Shown here: piece by piece, positions 1 to 7,712 of the stretch
Layout: each line of letters opens with the position of its first letter
Numbering within the stretch: position 1 is the first letter of the stretch
Source of the DNA: Vulcanimicrobiota bacterium
Lineage (GTDB): Bacteria; Vulcanimicrobiota; Vulcanimicrobiia; Vulcanimicrobiales; Vulcanimicrobiaceae
Length of the DNA: 12,082 nt
Assembly (NCBI GenBank): GCA_014305015.1
Contig: JACRUB010000182.1
Coordinates: forward strand, 1 to 12,082
Reading direction: 5' to 3'
Made by a program: the position numbers and the translations under genes
Notes under the pieces: model-generated
What the model was told of the DNA's origin: nothing
The model's database searches: none
What the model saw: only the letters and a program-made list of their open reading frames with translations

Positions 1-1070
1 GACAACTTGCGTTTTCGGTCCTCGGACCCGGCGCAATTGAAAACGGCGTCTACCAAACGCCTACGCTCACGGAGCCGGCCCATGCAACGCTGATTGCGGC
101 AACGCCTTTTGATGTGGCTTTGCGAGAATTGCAAATTGTTCCACCACCGCCACCGGGACAAAATGTTATTGCGGTGGCGAGTTACGCGAGCGGCATCGCG
201 CTGCACCGCGCCTCAGATTTCGCCCTCATCGGCATTATCGCGACCGACGGACCGCCCGGGGACGTCGCGATGAGTTCGGCCGGCGATATTTTTGCGCCAC
301 TTACGGATGCGACAACGATGATTGCCGTCTCGCGCTCGCCCTGGACCGTCGCCCCCGTCGCAAACGTGCCGCTCGGCAACGAGGTTGTCGTGGATAATAC
401 GACGGGCGCGATCTTCGTAAGCAACCGCGACATCGGTGGCAAGGGCGGTCTCACTCGCGTGCTCGGCGGGAAGGTGCAACGCATCGACACCGGCATCACT
501 GCCGAAGGACTCGCGCTGGACGAGCGCGCCGGGCGCATCTATGTCGGCAATGTTAACGACGGCACGATCTTGGAAGTAGATACCAAATCGTTTCTGCCCG
601 TGCGGCGAATCAAATCCGTTGACCGGACGTTCGGGCTGGCACTCGACTCCGGCGGCCACACGCTCTTTGTCGTCTCAAATCAAAACTCGCAAATGCGGCG
701 CGGGGGCGGCTACATCGCGCGAATTGATTTGCGGCCCCCGGCGGGACGGATCACCGCTCACAGTCCAAACATTCCTTTCCCACTCGGCATCGCATACGAT
801 CCAAAAACCTCGCGCGTTTTCGCTACTGACGAGGACACCGGCAAAATCTACGTGTTCGACGCAGCCACGCTGGCACAACGCCACCGGCCAATCGCCTCTT
901 GCTCGCTTCCATGGCGGCCACGCATCGACGCCACCCGCCGGCGCCTCTACGTGCCGTGCGCACGCGCCAACGAGATTGCGGTCTATAACCTCGACACCCT
1001 GCGCCCGCTCGCGGGTTCGCCTTTCGCGACAGGCAACTACCCGCTCGGAGTAGCAATCTCGAACAAATAG
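1..1070 (+). CDS. Secreted Ig-like plus YVTN/NHL-type beta-propeller protein (5' end outside window)
   Basis: The reading frame is open from the window edge (first full codon at base 3) to TAG at 1068-1070, so the gene starts upstream; the GTG at 114 is internal. The first ~35 residues carry a G-x-I-x-x-G-V-Y-x-x-P signature ending in a TLIAATPF-like strand, typical of the last strands of a bacterial Ig-like domain. A five-proline linker (nt ~138-152) follows. The rest is a series of propeller blades of the form GLALD-x(5)-IYVGN...I-x-x-V/D, visible around nt 506-580, 630-730, 780-870 and 920-1000. The last, incomplete blade ends PLGVAISNK, as is common in YVTN-type seven-bladed propellers. 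Such proteins are usually extracytoplasmic and bind ligands or partners; no catalytic residues are evident and the specific role is unknown. The next gene, 26 bp downstream, also encodes a secreted protein with Ig-like domains. Confidence 0.75.
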   Translation, partial: QLAFSVLGPGAIENGVYQTPTLTEPAHATLIAATPFDVALRELQIVPPPPPGQNVIAVASYASGIALHRASDFALIGIIATDGPPGDVAMSSAGDIFAPLTDATTMIAVSRSPWTVAPVANVPLGNEVVVDNTTGAIFVSNRDIGGKGGLTRVLGGKVQRIDTGITAEGLALDERAGRIYVGNVNDGTILEVDTKSFLPVRRIKSVDRTFGLALDSGGHTLFVVSNQNSQMRRGGGYIARIDLRPPAGRITAHSPNIPFPLGIAYDPKTSRVFATDEDTGKIYVFDAATLAQRHRPIASCSLPWRPRIDATRRRLYVPCARANEIAVYNLDTLRPLAGSPFATGNYPLGVAISNK

Positions 1071-1096
1071 GAATTCGCTTTCGTTGGACCGGTTGA

Positions 1097-3190
1097 ATGC
1101 TTTCACTTGTTGCACTTCTTCTTGCGGCGGCACTCCCGGCTGCACCGGCGCCGCCGCAGCCCTTTCCGCATATTCTTACCGATGCGTTTACTTTTGAATT
1201 TGTCGCCCCCGGAGTATCGTACGCCGAGTACGCGATGCAGACCAAAGACGGACCGCTCGAAGTGTACGTGGTGGCCGCAGATACGCGCGAACCCACCGTC
1301 CGCATCGATTCCGTTCTTGCAAACGATTCACTGATTTCGCGAGGTGAGCTGCCCACGACAATGGCAGCCCGCACCGGCGCCGTCGCCGGCATTAACGCGG
1401 ATTACTTTGACATCGGCAACACAAACGTTCCGCTCGGAGTGGTCGTGCATGGCGGCCAGCTCGTGCATACACCAAATGCGCATTCGGCGTTTGCAATTAC
1501 CCGCGATCGACAGATACTGATGTCGCAGCTGCGCTTTTCGGGAACGGCGCAAGTGGGAACTATTCCGCTTCCATTTGAGGGCATCAATGAGTGGCCGCCG
1601 CGCGTGGGCGTCTCGCTCATCACGCCGGCCTTCGGGTCACTTCCGGTTTCAGCGGCAGTGATGGTCGCGCAACTCACACCGCTCGACGTCGTGGGAGCAA
1701 CAGTAGGGCGGTACCGCATCCAGTCCGTCGCAAACTCCGGCGACCACCTGCCGCGCGGCTATTGGCTTGCCATCTCGGATTCGGCAGCGCAAACGCTCGG
1801 AACGCCGCAGACAGGGGACGTCGTCACGCTATCGGAGACGTCGACGACGGGATTCGCAAATTTCGCAGCCGCCGTTGGCGGCGGCCCGCTCTTGTTGCAT
1901 CAGGGCGCGCGATACTACGAAGAAAATGCGCCCGCGGCTGCTGAAGGCCGAACGCGGATTCCGATTTCAGCGGCCGCGCTGCGCTCCGACGGCATGCTGT
2001 TGCTTGTTGAAGTCGATGGGCGCGAACCGTTTCATTCAATCGGTCTCACACGCGATGAATTCACGTCATTCTTGCTCGGCCTAGGCGTAACGGAAGCGAT
2101 CTCATTTGACGGCGGCGGATCCTCGGCGATCGTCGCGCGGCGCCTAGGCGATCGCAATGCCGCACTGCGCAACGAACCCTCGGACGGCGTGGAGCGACCC
2201 GTCGCGGACGGGCTCTTCATTTATAGCGACGCGCCCTACGGCCAAGCCGCACGACTCGCGATTCACCCGAATGTCATTCGTGCGTTCCCCGGCGCGATCG
2301 TCTCGATCGCGACTGCCGCGACCGACAATGCTGGCCACCCTGTCGTCCCATCCGCCGGCTCGCTTCACGCGCATGCGTCGCCCGCGGCACTCGGTACTTT
2401 GGATAATGAAAACCGGTTCCTCGCCGCGTCTGCGGGTGAAGGAACGTTGCACGTCGTGCGTGGAGCGCTTTTCGCCGACGTGCCCGTCCATATTGTCGAT
2501 CGCGCCGCCCGTATTCAGATTACTCCACGGCATTTGAATGTGCGAGCCGGGCAAACGCAGCGCTTCGAAGTTCACGCATACGATAGCTCGGGTTATCAAC
2601 TTGCCGTTCCCGCGCAACTCGCTTGGAGCACTTCGAGCGGTCACATTTCCGGCGACGGAATTTTTACGGCCGGCGATGGCAATGCAACCGTAGCCGTTCG
2701 CATAGGAGACTCCACCTCGCGTGAGACGGTAACCGTCGGCGAACACGAGCAAGAATTTCAAATGGGAACGCAGTGGCATCTAACGACCGTCCCCGCGGAC
2801 GGACCGGGCGATCTCACATTTGGAACGCCGTGTTCCGTCTGCATTCAGCTCTCCTACGATTTCACGGACACCGAACGCGACGCAACGATGGCGGGGAACC
2901 GTCCCTTGCCGGAGCAGGCGATCGGGTTACGTCTGGATGTGAACGGAGACGGCAACGGTGAGGTTATGCGCATCTCGCTCCTCAATGCGATCAACGAGCG
3001 CGTGTATTTGACCGTGGGCCCGGTAACGTGGCATGGCTGGCAAAGCAAAGAGGTCCGCTTCCCCACATCGCTCGCTGTGCCAGCTCAATTGCACAGCATC
3101 TATGTGCTCAACGGATTGGGCTCGACTCGCATACACACGGCGGGTTCGATTGCAATCCGCAACGTTCGCGTCATTCTCGCGGGAAAATAG
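1097..3190 (+). CDS. Secreted phosphodiester glycosidase family protein (NAGPA domain) with Ig-like and C-terminal beta-sandwich domains
   Basis: This 697-residue protein begins with a hydrophobic signal peptide (residues ~1-19, Leu/Ala-rich, ending in an Ala-Pro stretch). Residues ~60-378 form a NAGPA/DUF2233 phosphodiester glycosidase domain: a GINADYFD motif (residues ~98-105), D338-GGGSS, and N359-EPSDGVERPVADG, the usual end of the family core. Family members cleave N-acetylglucosamine phosphodiesters or related sugar phosphodiester linkages; the bacterial substrate is generally unknown. Residues ~380-468 and ~470-547 look like two Ig-like domains (the second is BIG2-like, with a G-x-I-x-x-D-G-I-F turn). 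Residues ~548-697 look like a galactose-binding-type beta-sandwich containing a D-V-N-G-D-G-N-G stretch that could bind calcium. The accessory domains make it about twice the length of the catalytic core and suggest a cell-wall or exopolysaccharide target. The ATG at 1097 is preferred because it opens the signal peptide; its ribosome site is weak (ggacc at ~1085). Confidence 0.85.
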   Translation: MLSLVALLLAAALPAAPAPPQPFPHILTDAFTFEFVAPGVSYAEYAMQTKDGPLEVYVVAADTREPTVRIDSVLANDSLISRGELPTTMAARTGAVAGINADYFDIGNTNVPLGVVVHGGQLVHTPNAHSAFAITRDRQILMSQLRFSGTAQVGTIPLPFEGINEWPPRVGVSLITPAFGSLPVSAAVMVAQLTPLDVVGATVGRYRIQSVANSGDHLPRGYWLAISDSAAQTLGTPQTGDVVTLSETSTTGFANFAAAVGGGPLLLHQGARYYEENAPAAAEGRTRIPISAAALRSDGMLLLVEVDGREPFHSIGLTRDEFTSFLLGLGVTEAISFDGGGSSAIVARRLGDRNAALRNEPSDGVERPVADGLFIYSDAPYGQAARLAIHPNVIRAFPGAIVSIATAATDNAGHPVVPSAGSLHAHASPAALGTLDNENRFLAASAGEGTLHVVRGALFADVPVHIVDRAARIQITPRHLNVRAGQTQRFEVHAYDSSGYQLAVPAQLAWSTSSGHISGDGIFTAGDGNATVAVRIGDSTSRETVTVGEHEQEFQMGTQWHLTTVPADGPGDLTFGTPCSVCIQLSYDFTDTERDATMAGNRPLPEQAIGLRLDVNGDGNGEVMRISLLNAINERVYLTVGPVTWHGWQSKEVRFPTSLAVPAQLHSIYVLNGLGSTRIHTAGSIAIRNVRVILAGK

Positions 3191-3214
3191 CGAAAGCCGT
3201 GAAATAGCGGCCGG

Positions 3215-4666
3215 ATGGCCTTTGATGCTCTTGCGAGCCGCGCTTTAGACACAGCTTCAGCACGCGGCGCCCAGTACGCGGACATTCGTTTTGAGGTTTC
3301 GCGCACCGAGCGCATCGAGGTCCGCAACGGTATCGTCGCGACGCTCTCGGATGCAACAAGCCGCGGGTATGGCGTGCGCGCGCTGGTCGACGGCGCGTGG
3401 GGCTTTGCGGCAAGCTCCGACTTGACGGAAGGCGGCCTCGACCATGCAGCCGCCCGCGCGGTCGAAATCGCGCGCGCTGGCGCCGAGATCGCGAGCCGCA
3501 AATTTGGATCACCTCCGGCAATCGCATACAAAGACCGTTTCGCGACACCGATGCTCCAAGATCCCGAAGGCATCCCGCTCGGGGTGCGCGTTAATCTGCT
3601 ACTCGAGGCAGAAAAGCTGCTGCATATCGATAACCAGATAAGTGTCGGCCGCGCATGGCTGGATCTGTGGCGCACGGAGAAGGTTTTTTACAGCACCATC
3701 GGATCGCGCATCGAGCAATCCATCGCGCAAACCGGAAGCGGGTTGCAAGCTATGGCCGTCGGCAACGGCGATATGCAAACGCGAACCTTCCCGGGCGACA
3801 TCGGATTGTATAAGGCGGGCGGTTGGGAAGTCATCGAAGAAGCGAAACTGCGCGAGAACGCGCAGCGAATTGCCGAGCAAGCGGTGCAACTGCTCACTGC
3901 GCCGCAATGTCCCTCCGGCGAATTCGACATTATCTTAGGGGGCTCGCAGATGTCGCTTCAAATTCACGAATCGTGTGGGCATCCTGCGGAACTCGATCGC
4001 GTGATGGGTTGGGAGGCGAATTTCTCAGGTGTGAGTTTCCTAGAAATCGATCAGCTAAACGAGCTCAAATACGGTTCGGATCAGGTGACAATCGTTATCG
4101 ACAACACGATTCCCGAAGGCCTTGCCACAGTCGGCTACGACGATGAAGGCACGAAGAGCACGGTTTCCGATATCATTCGCGACGGCATGCTCGTCGGATA
4201 CGAAATGTCCAACGATACGGCGCGTGCAATCGGCCGCGAGAGCAACGCCTGCGTCCGCGCGCAAGGTTGGGAATTCGTTCCGATGATCCGGATGTGCAAC
4301 TTGAATTTGCTGCCCGGAACGACGCCCTTCGAGAATCTCTTCGATGACGTTAAAGACGGCATTTACATGGAATCCAACCGGTCGTGGTCCATCGACGATC
4401 ACCGCTTGAACTTTCAGTTTGGATGCGAGATTGCATGGGAGGTCAAGCACGGCAAGCGCGGGCGCATGCTCAAGAACCCCACTTACGCGGGTGTCACGCC
4501 GACCTTTTGGAATTCGTGCGACGCCGTTGCGGATAAGAATTCTTGGAACGCATGGGGGACGCCGAATTGCGGAAAAGGCGAGCCGATGCAGACCGGACGA
4601 ACCGCGCAGTGCGCCGCGCCGACTCGTTTTCGCAAGGTGCGCGTAGGAGTCGGATACGATGGATAA
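3215..4666 (+). CDS. tldD: TldD family zinc metalloprotease
   Basis: This 483-residue protein matches the TldD half of the TldD/TldE (PmbA) protease, a cytosolic heterodimer that degrades unfolded peptides and, in some bacteria, trims modified peptides such as microcin B17 or matures other small substrates. The N-terminal domain (residues ~1-220) starts with the typical ALDTASARGAQYADIRFE helix-strand. The family's H-E-x-x-x-H zinc motif is at residues 251-256 (HESCGH), followed by P-A-E-L-D-R. Near the C-terminus, C452 in NCGKGEP sits where TldD proteins carry the third metal ligand. All catalytic features therefore appear intact and the length is normal for the family. It begins 24 bp after the glycosidase gene and overlaps the tldE-like gene by 8 bp, so the two subunits are probably translated together. 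The physiological substrate is not visible here. Confidence 0.92.
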   Translation: MAFDALASRALDTASARGAQYADIRFEVSRTERIEVRNGIVATLSDATSRGYGVRALVDGAWGFAASSDLTEGGLDHAAARAVEIARAGAEIASRKFGSPPAIAYKDRFATPMLQDPEGIPLGVRVNLLLEAEKLLHIDNQISVGRAWLDLWRTEKVFYSTIGSRIEQSIAQTGSGLQAMAVGNGDMQTRTFPGDIGLYKAGGWEVIEEAKLRENAQRIAEQAVQLLTAPQCPSGEFDIILGGSQMSLQIHESCGHPAELDRVMGWEANFSGVSFLEIDQLNELKYGSDQVTIVIDNTIPEGLATVGYDDEGTKSTVSDIIRDGMLVGYEMSNDTARAIGRESNACVRAQGWEFVPMIRMCNLNLLPGTTPFENLFDDVKDGIYMESNRSWSIDDHRLNFQFGCEIAWEVKHGKRGRMLKNPTYAGVTPTFWNSCDAVADKNSWNAWGTPNCGKGEPMQTGRTAQCAAPTRFRKVRVGVGYDG

Positions 4667-5990
4667 ATCCGCTCGCGAAGCCCTCGGCCGGCATATTGCG
4701 AGCCTTTCGCAGGCCGATCAAACCGAAGTGTTGATCAGCCACGAGAACGCCGCACTCACCCGCTTCACCCACAATACCATCCATCAAAACGTGGCGCACG
4801 CAGACACCCTCGTTTCGGTGCGCGCTATTATCGATGGACAAACCGGCGTTGCGCGCACGAACATTCTCGACGAGGACTCCCTGCACGACGTTGTCGCCCG
4901 CGCAAGCGAGATGGCCAAGCTCGCACCGAAAGATCCGCTGCAGCCGTCCTTACCGGCAGGCGGTCACACCGAAACGCCTCCCGGTTCCTACATTGCCGAA
5001 ACCGCATCCGCAACCGCTCATCGCCGCGCCGGCCTTGCAAAGCAGATATTCCAAATCGCGGAGCGCGACTCACTGTGGGCCGCGGGATTCGTTACAACTT
5101 CCGAGTCGGGAACAACAATTGTAAATTCGCACGGCGCCTGCGCGTCGTTCGATGGCACCGACACGGGGGTGAACGTGAAGATGAACGGCGCCGATTCAAC
5201 CGGCTATGCCGAGAGTTACAATGCCGATATCACGCGAATCGACACAACGCAAACCGGCGGGATTGCCGCGGATAAGACGCTGCGGTCGAGTAAGCCAAAA
5301 ACCGTCGCACCTGGCGAATGGACGGTTATTCTCGAGCCGCCGGCCTTCGGCGAGTTGCTTAGTTACATCATCGATCATTTTTCAGCACAGGCTTTCGATG
5401 AAGGCTCGTCGTTCTTGAGCGATGGACTCGGCAAAGAGTACATGGGCAAGAATGTTACGCTTTGGGATGACTACGCTCACCCGCTCTCGCCTTCGATGCC
5501 TTTCGATTTTGAAGGGCAGCCGACGAAACGCTTCGCGCTCATCGAAAACGGCGTTGCCAAGGCGTACGTGACCGACAGCTATTGGGCTGCCAAACTCAAG
5601 ACCGAAAATACGGGGCACGCACTGCCCGCACCGAACGCATGGGGACCGATGCCCCGCAATGCCGTGATCGCGGGTGGCCCAAAGACGACCAACCAATTGA
5701 TTTCGGAAACGAAACGCGGCCTGCTTGTAAGCCGTTTTTGGTATATTCGCCCGGTCGATCAGCGTCAAACAATCGTTACGGGCATGACGCGCGACGGCAC
5801 ATTTCTCATCGAGAACGGTGAGATTACCGGAGGGGTCCGCAATATGCGCTTCAATCAGAGCATTCTTGAGGCGCTGCGGCATTGCGAATTTTCGAGCGAG
5901 CAGATGCGCACCAGCAGTTACTCGTATTCAAACGTTGTGCCGGCTGCGAAGATTGAAGGATTCAGGTTCTCCAGCGGAACCGATTTTTAA
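4659..5990 (+). CDS. tldE: TldE/PmbA family protein, partner subunit of TldD
   Basis: This 443-residue protein belongs to the same superfamily as TldD but lacks the H-E-x-x-x-H motif, as expected for the TldE/PmbA subunit. That subunit builds the shared tunnel and helps bind peptide rather than carrying the zinc. The N-terminal domain has the family pattern EVLISHENAALTRFTHNTIHQN (in part), then a D-G-Q-T-G-V-A strand. The C-terminal half contains the typical LIENGVAKAYVTDSYWA and IENGEITGGVRNMRF elements. The ATG at 4659 has a good AGGAG at 4645-4649 with a 9-nt spacer and lies inside the tldD stop region, consistent with translational coupling and a fixed subunit ratio. The last 29 bp overlap the end of the opposite-strand membrane-protein gene (5962-5990). 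Confidence 0.9.
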   Translation: MDKSAREALGRHIASLSQADQTEVLISHENAALTRFTHNTIHQNVAHADTLVSVRAIIDGQTGVARTNILDEDSLHDVVARASEMAKLAPKDPLQPSLPAGGHTETPPGSYIAETASATAHRRAGLAKQIFQIAERDSLWAAGFVTTSESGTTIVNSHGACASFDGTDTGVNVKMNGADSTGYAESYNADITRIDTTQTGGIAADKTLRSSKPKTVAPGEWTVILEPPAFGELLSYIIDHFSAQAFDEGSSFLSDGLGKEYMGKNVTLWDDYAHPLSPSMPFDFEGQPTKRFALIENGVAKAYVTDSYWAAKLKTENTGHALPAPNAWGPMPRNAVIAGGPKTTNQLISETKRGLLVSRFWYIRPVDQRQTIVTGMTRDGTFLIENGEITGGVRNMRFNQSILEALRHCEFSSEQMRTSSYSYSNVVPAAKIEGFRFSSGTDF

Positions 5991-6846
5991 ACCGCCCAAC
6001 CGCAAAGAGCAGTAGTCCGAGTGCCGTCACGGGGAGATACGGCGCACTCGCGATTACGACGGTGGGAAAGTCTTCGATAACCGGGCGAAGACGGACGCCC
6101 GCGAGTGCGATTGTATCGCCGCTGCGCGCAAGGCCGATCCCCCGAGGCAACGTGCGTCCCCCCTCGCCGGAGACGGCGAAGAGGATGCCGGGCCGCGGAT
6201 CGCTCGAAAGTTTTTGCATCTTCGCTATCGCATCGGAAGGAAAAAGTACGGCATTGACGTTGCGGTGGACTGCCGGCAACGAAAATGAGTCGACTGCAAG
6301 CTTCTGATTCTCGAACGTCTTGGTTTCTCCGAAGAGCAAAATGGGAGAGAGAAACGACGCATTTGTGCTTTGCGGCTGAGTGAGCGTGAGGTGCGCACCA
6401 CGTGCATCGAAGGCTTCAATGTAGGCTGCGGTTCTCGACTGAGTCCAAAGAACGTAGTTTGCGAGGAACGTGCGTCGCCCACCGAGGGCGATGGTTACAT
6501 CGGCTCTCCCAGGACGCCGCAGCGCCGGCGCCGTCGGCGGCTGCGAAACCGGAAACTGCAAGACTCCCGAGGGTTCGCTGAGTGGAACCGCTTGGCCGGG
6601 CCCGGCCACAATCGTTTGCGTTTCCGGTCCGAACAACGACGACGCAAGGCCGGCAATCCCGATGAGCGTTGCTCCGCACACGGCAAGCACATCGTGACGT
6701 CGCCTTCGCAGCTGCCACCACTGGATTGCAATAAGCGCCATTAAAAGCGCAGCGTACGAGCCATGATGAAACCACGTGGTCTGCGGATAAACGAATTGTG
6801 CGAGCACCAAGACGACGCACAGAACAGCGGGAATGAGAAGGTTCAA
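5962..6846 (-). CDS. Four-helix membrane protein with large extracytoplasmic domain, coupled to a TlpA-like gene (function unknown)
   Basis: I do not recognise this 294-residue protein by sequence. It has three N-terminal membrane helices (residues ~3-21, ~28-46, ~53-71), a ~190-residue soluble stretch rich in beta-type sequence, and a fourth helix near the C-terminus (~265-282). The Arg-rich loop after helix 2 (RRRRH) and the basic C-terminal tail (RFKNRFRWR) place both in the cytoplasm, so the large domain should face outward. Three helices, a big outer domain and one last helix is the layout of ResB cytochrome c-biogenesis proteins, and the upstream neighbour is ResA/TlpA-like. However, this protein is much shorter than usual ResB and I see no diagnostic ResB histidines, so the link is only an inference. 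The start is a TTG at 6846, only 3 nt after the stop of the thioredoxin-like gene; an in-frame TTG or GTG 12-13 codons later is possible but would shorten helix 1. Confidence 0.7.
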   Translation of the reverse strand: MNLLIPAVLCVVLVLAQFVYPQTTWFHHGSYAALLMALIAIQWWQLRRRRHDVLAVCGATLIGIAGLASSLFGPETQTIVAGPGQAVPLSEPSGVLQFPVSQPPTAPALRRPGRADVTIALGGRRTFLANYVLWTQSRTAAYIEAFDARGAHLTLTQPQSTNASFLSPILLFGETKTFENQKLAVDSFSLPAVHRNVNAVLFPSDAIAKMQKLSSDPRPGILFAVSGEGGRTLPRGIGLARSGDTIALAGVRLRPVIEDFPTVVIASAPYLPVTALGLLLFAVGRFKNRFRWRT

Positions 6847-6849
6847 AGT

Positions 6850-7386
6850 TTAGGTCTTGCCGAGCAATGGGCGCACTGCCGCCACCATTTGGTCGTAGGT
6901 GAGCGCTCCATCGAATCCACTCGCGACAATGCCGTCGGGACGAATGATAAATGTCGTCGGCATGCCGAGAGCCGCGTACACCCGTCCGTAGGCTTGTGCT
7001 TGATCGACCAAGATGGGAAAGTGGATGCCGAGCGCAGTTGCAAAGGCGCGGGCTTGCTCGATTGATTCGCCTTGATTCACGCCCACCACCACGAGATTGC
7101 GATTCTTGTACGTGTTGTAAAGGCGCTGCAAATCCGGCATTTCGGCGCGACAGGGGGGACACCATGAAGCCCACAAATTCAAGATCACGAGCTTGCCGCG
7201 AAACGTTTGCAATGAGGCTGACCTGCCCGACAGCGATTGCGCCTGGAAACTCTGCGCCGGATTTCCGACCAGCGATGCGGGCCCGATGGTGCGTTGTGCG
7301 CCGCCTCCGCCACCGGCGTAGTTGAAGTAGAGCGCTGCTCCCAGCGCCAGCGCCGCTAGCCAGTAGACCAACATTGGTCTGCGCAT
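6850..7386 (-). CDS. Membrane-anchored TlpA/ResA-like thiol-disulfide oxidoreductase
   Basis: This is a thioredoxin-fold protein of 178 residues from the preferred ATG. An N-terminal helix (residues ~5-23) anchors it or acts as an uncleaved signal, followed by a glycine-rich linker (~24-29). The thioredoxin domain spans ~40-178 with the redox motif W75-C76-P-P-C79 and the cis-proline loop G-M-P143-T-T-F followed by R-P-D-G. The insert between the active site and the cis-Pro is of the TlpA/ResA type (VVGVNQGES...). Such proteins reduce or exchange disulfides outside the cytoplasm, often keeping apocytochrome c or copper-site cysteines reduced. The ATG at 7384-7386 shares a base with the stop of the upstream gene (TAATG), which argues for this start rather than the TTG at 7390-7392 that would add two residues. 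It lies between an unrecognised small gene and a membrane-protein gene, all closely coupled. Confidence 0.88.
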   Translation of the reverse strand: MRRPMLVYWLAALALGAALYFNYAGGGGGAQRTIGPASLVGNPAQSFQAQSLSGRSASLQTFRGKLVILNLWASWCPPCRAEMPDLQRLYNTYKNRNLVVVGVNQGESIEQARAFATALGIHFPILVDQAQAYGRVYAALGMPTTFIIRPDGIVASGFDGALTYDQMVAAVRPLLGKT

Positions 7387-7712
7387 TACCAATCGCCCAT
7401 GCGGTCTTCGTCGACTTCACCTTCAAAAGCGACCATGCCCGGAGGCAAAATCGCGGCGCACAGCAAGATGCCTTCATACCGCACCTCGCGGGCGTGCGCA
7501 ACGTCGACCGAGCGCTCGAAGAGCGAGCAATACCGTTCGAGCACGTCTGGACTGCACAGCACCCGGTTCGGCCGGGTATGATACATTTGGCGGAATTTTG
7601 TAAATGCGCGTTCGAAATCGGCCGGCGTAAATTGCCGTCCTAATCGAACTTCCCGCCGAACATGTTCCAGGGTTGCTTCCTCCTGCGAAGAAAACGCGTG
7701 CCGTGCCCGCAC
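7386..7712 (-). CDS. Small unrecognised acidic-tailed protein (108 residues)
   Basis: This looks like a real gene because its stop overlaps the ATG of the tlpA-like gene (TAATG) and its residue composition is protein-like, but I do not recognise the family. It has no signal peptide or membrane helix. The N-terminal half is helical and charged (TLEHVRREVRLGRQF, ADFERAFTKFRQ). The middle holds three cysteines (in LCSPDVLERYC and LLCAA). The C-terminus is strongly acidic and ends EVDEDRMGDW, the kind of fixed tail that may be conserved. The earliest possible start is GTG at 7710-7712, because a stop lies two codons upstream (7716-7718); it has no obvious ribosome site. A perfect AGGAGG (7679-7684 on this strand) instead sits 8 nt before an in-frame CTG at 7668-7670, giving a 94-residue product if CTG is used. 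The start overlaps or abuts the folD start on the other strand. Confidence 0.6.
   Translation of the reverse strand: MRARHAFSSQEEATLEHVRREVRLGRQFTPADFERAFTKFRQMYHTRPNRVLCSPDVLERYCSLFERSVDVAHAREVRYEGILLCAAILPPGMVAFEGEVDEDRMGDW

Noticed and set aside
114..1070. Beta-propeller gene starting at the GTG at 114
   Set aside because: The frame is open to the window edge and the residues before 114 form recognisable Ig-like strands, so the gene starts upstream.
2144..2779. 211-codon minus-strand open frame
   Set aside because: It is antisense to the glycosidase's Ig-like region and has no protein-like features or ribosome site.
3100..3675. 191-codon minus-strand open frame
   Set aside because: It is antisense to the tldD-like gene with low-complexity Ser/Arg/Ala composition.
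6416..7501. 361-codon minus-strand open frame
   Set aside because: It lies across the membrane-protein and TlpA-like genes in another frame; its residues are Arg/Ser/His-rich with no domain, typical of a shadow in GC-rich DNA.
7562..7576. CCCGG-TTCGG-CCGGG hairpin followed by a TATGAT promoter-like hexamer (7577-7582)
   Set aside because: It sits inside the 108-codon gene, has no T-run and no matching -35 box at the right spacing.
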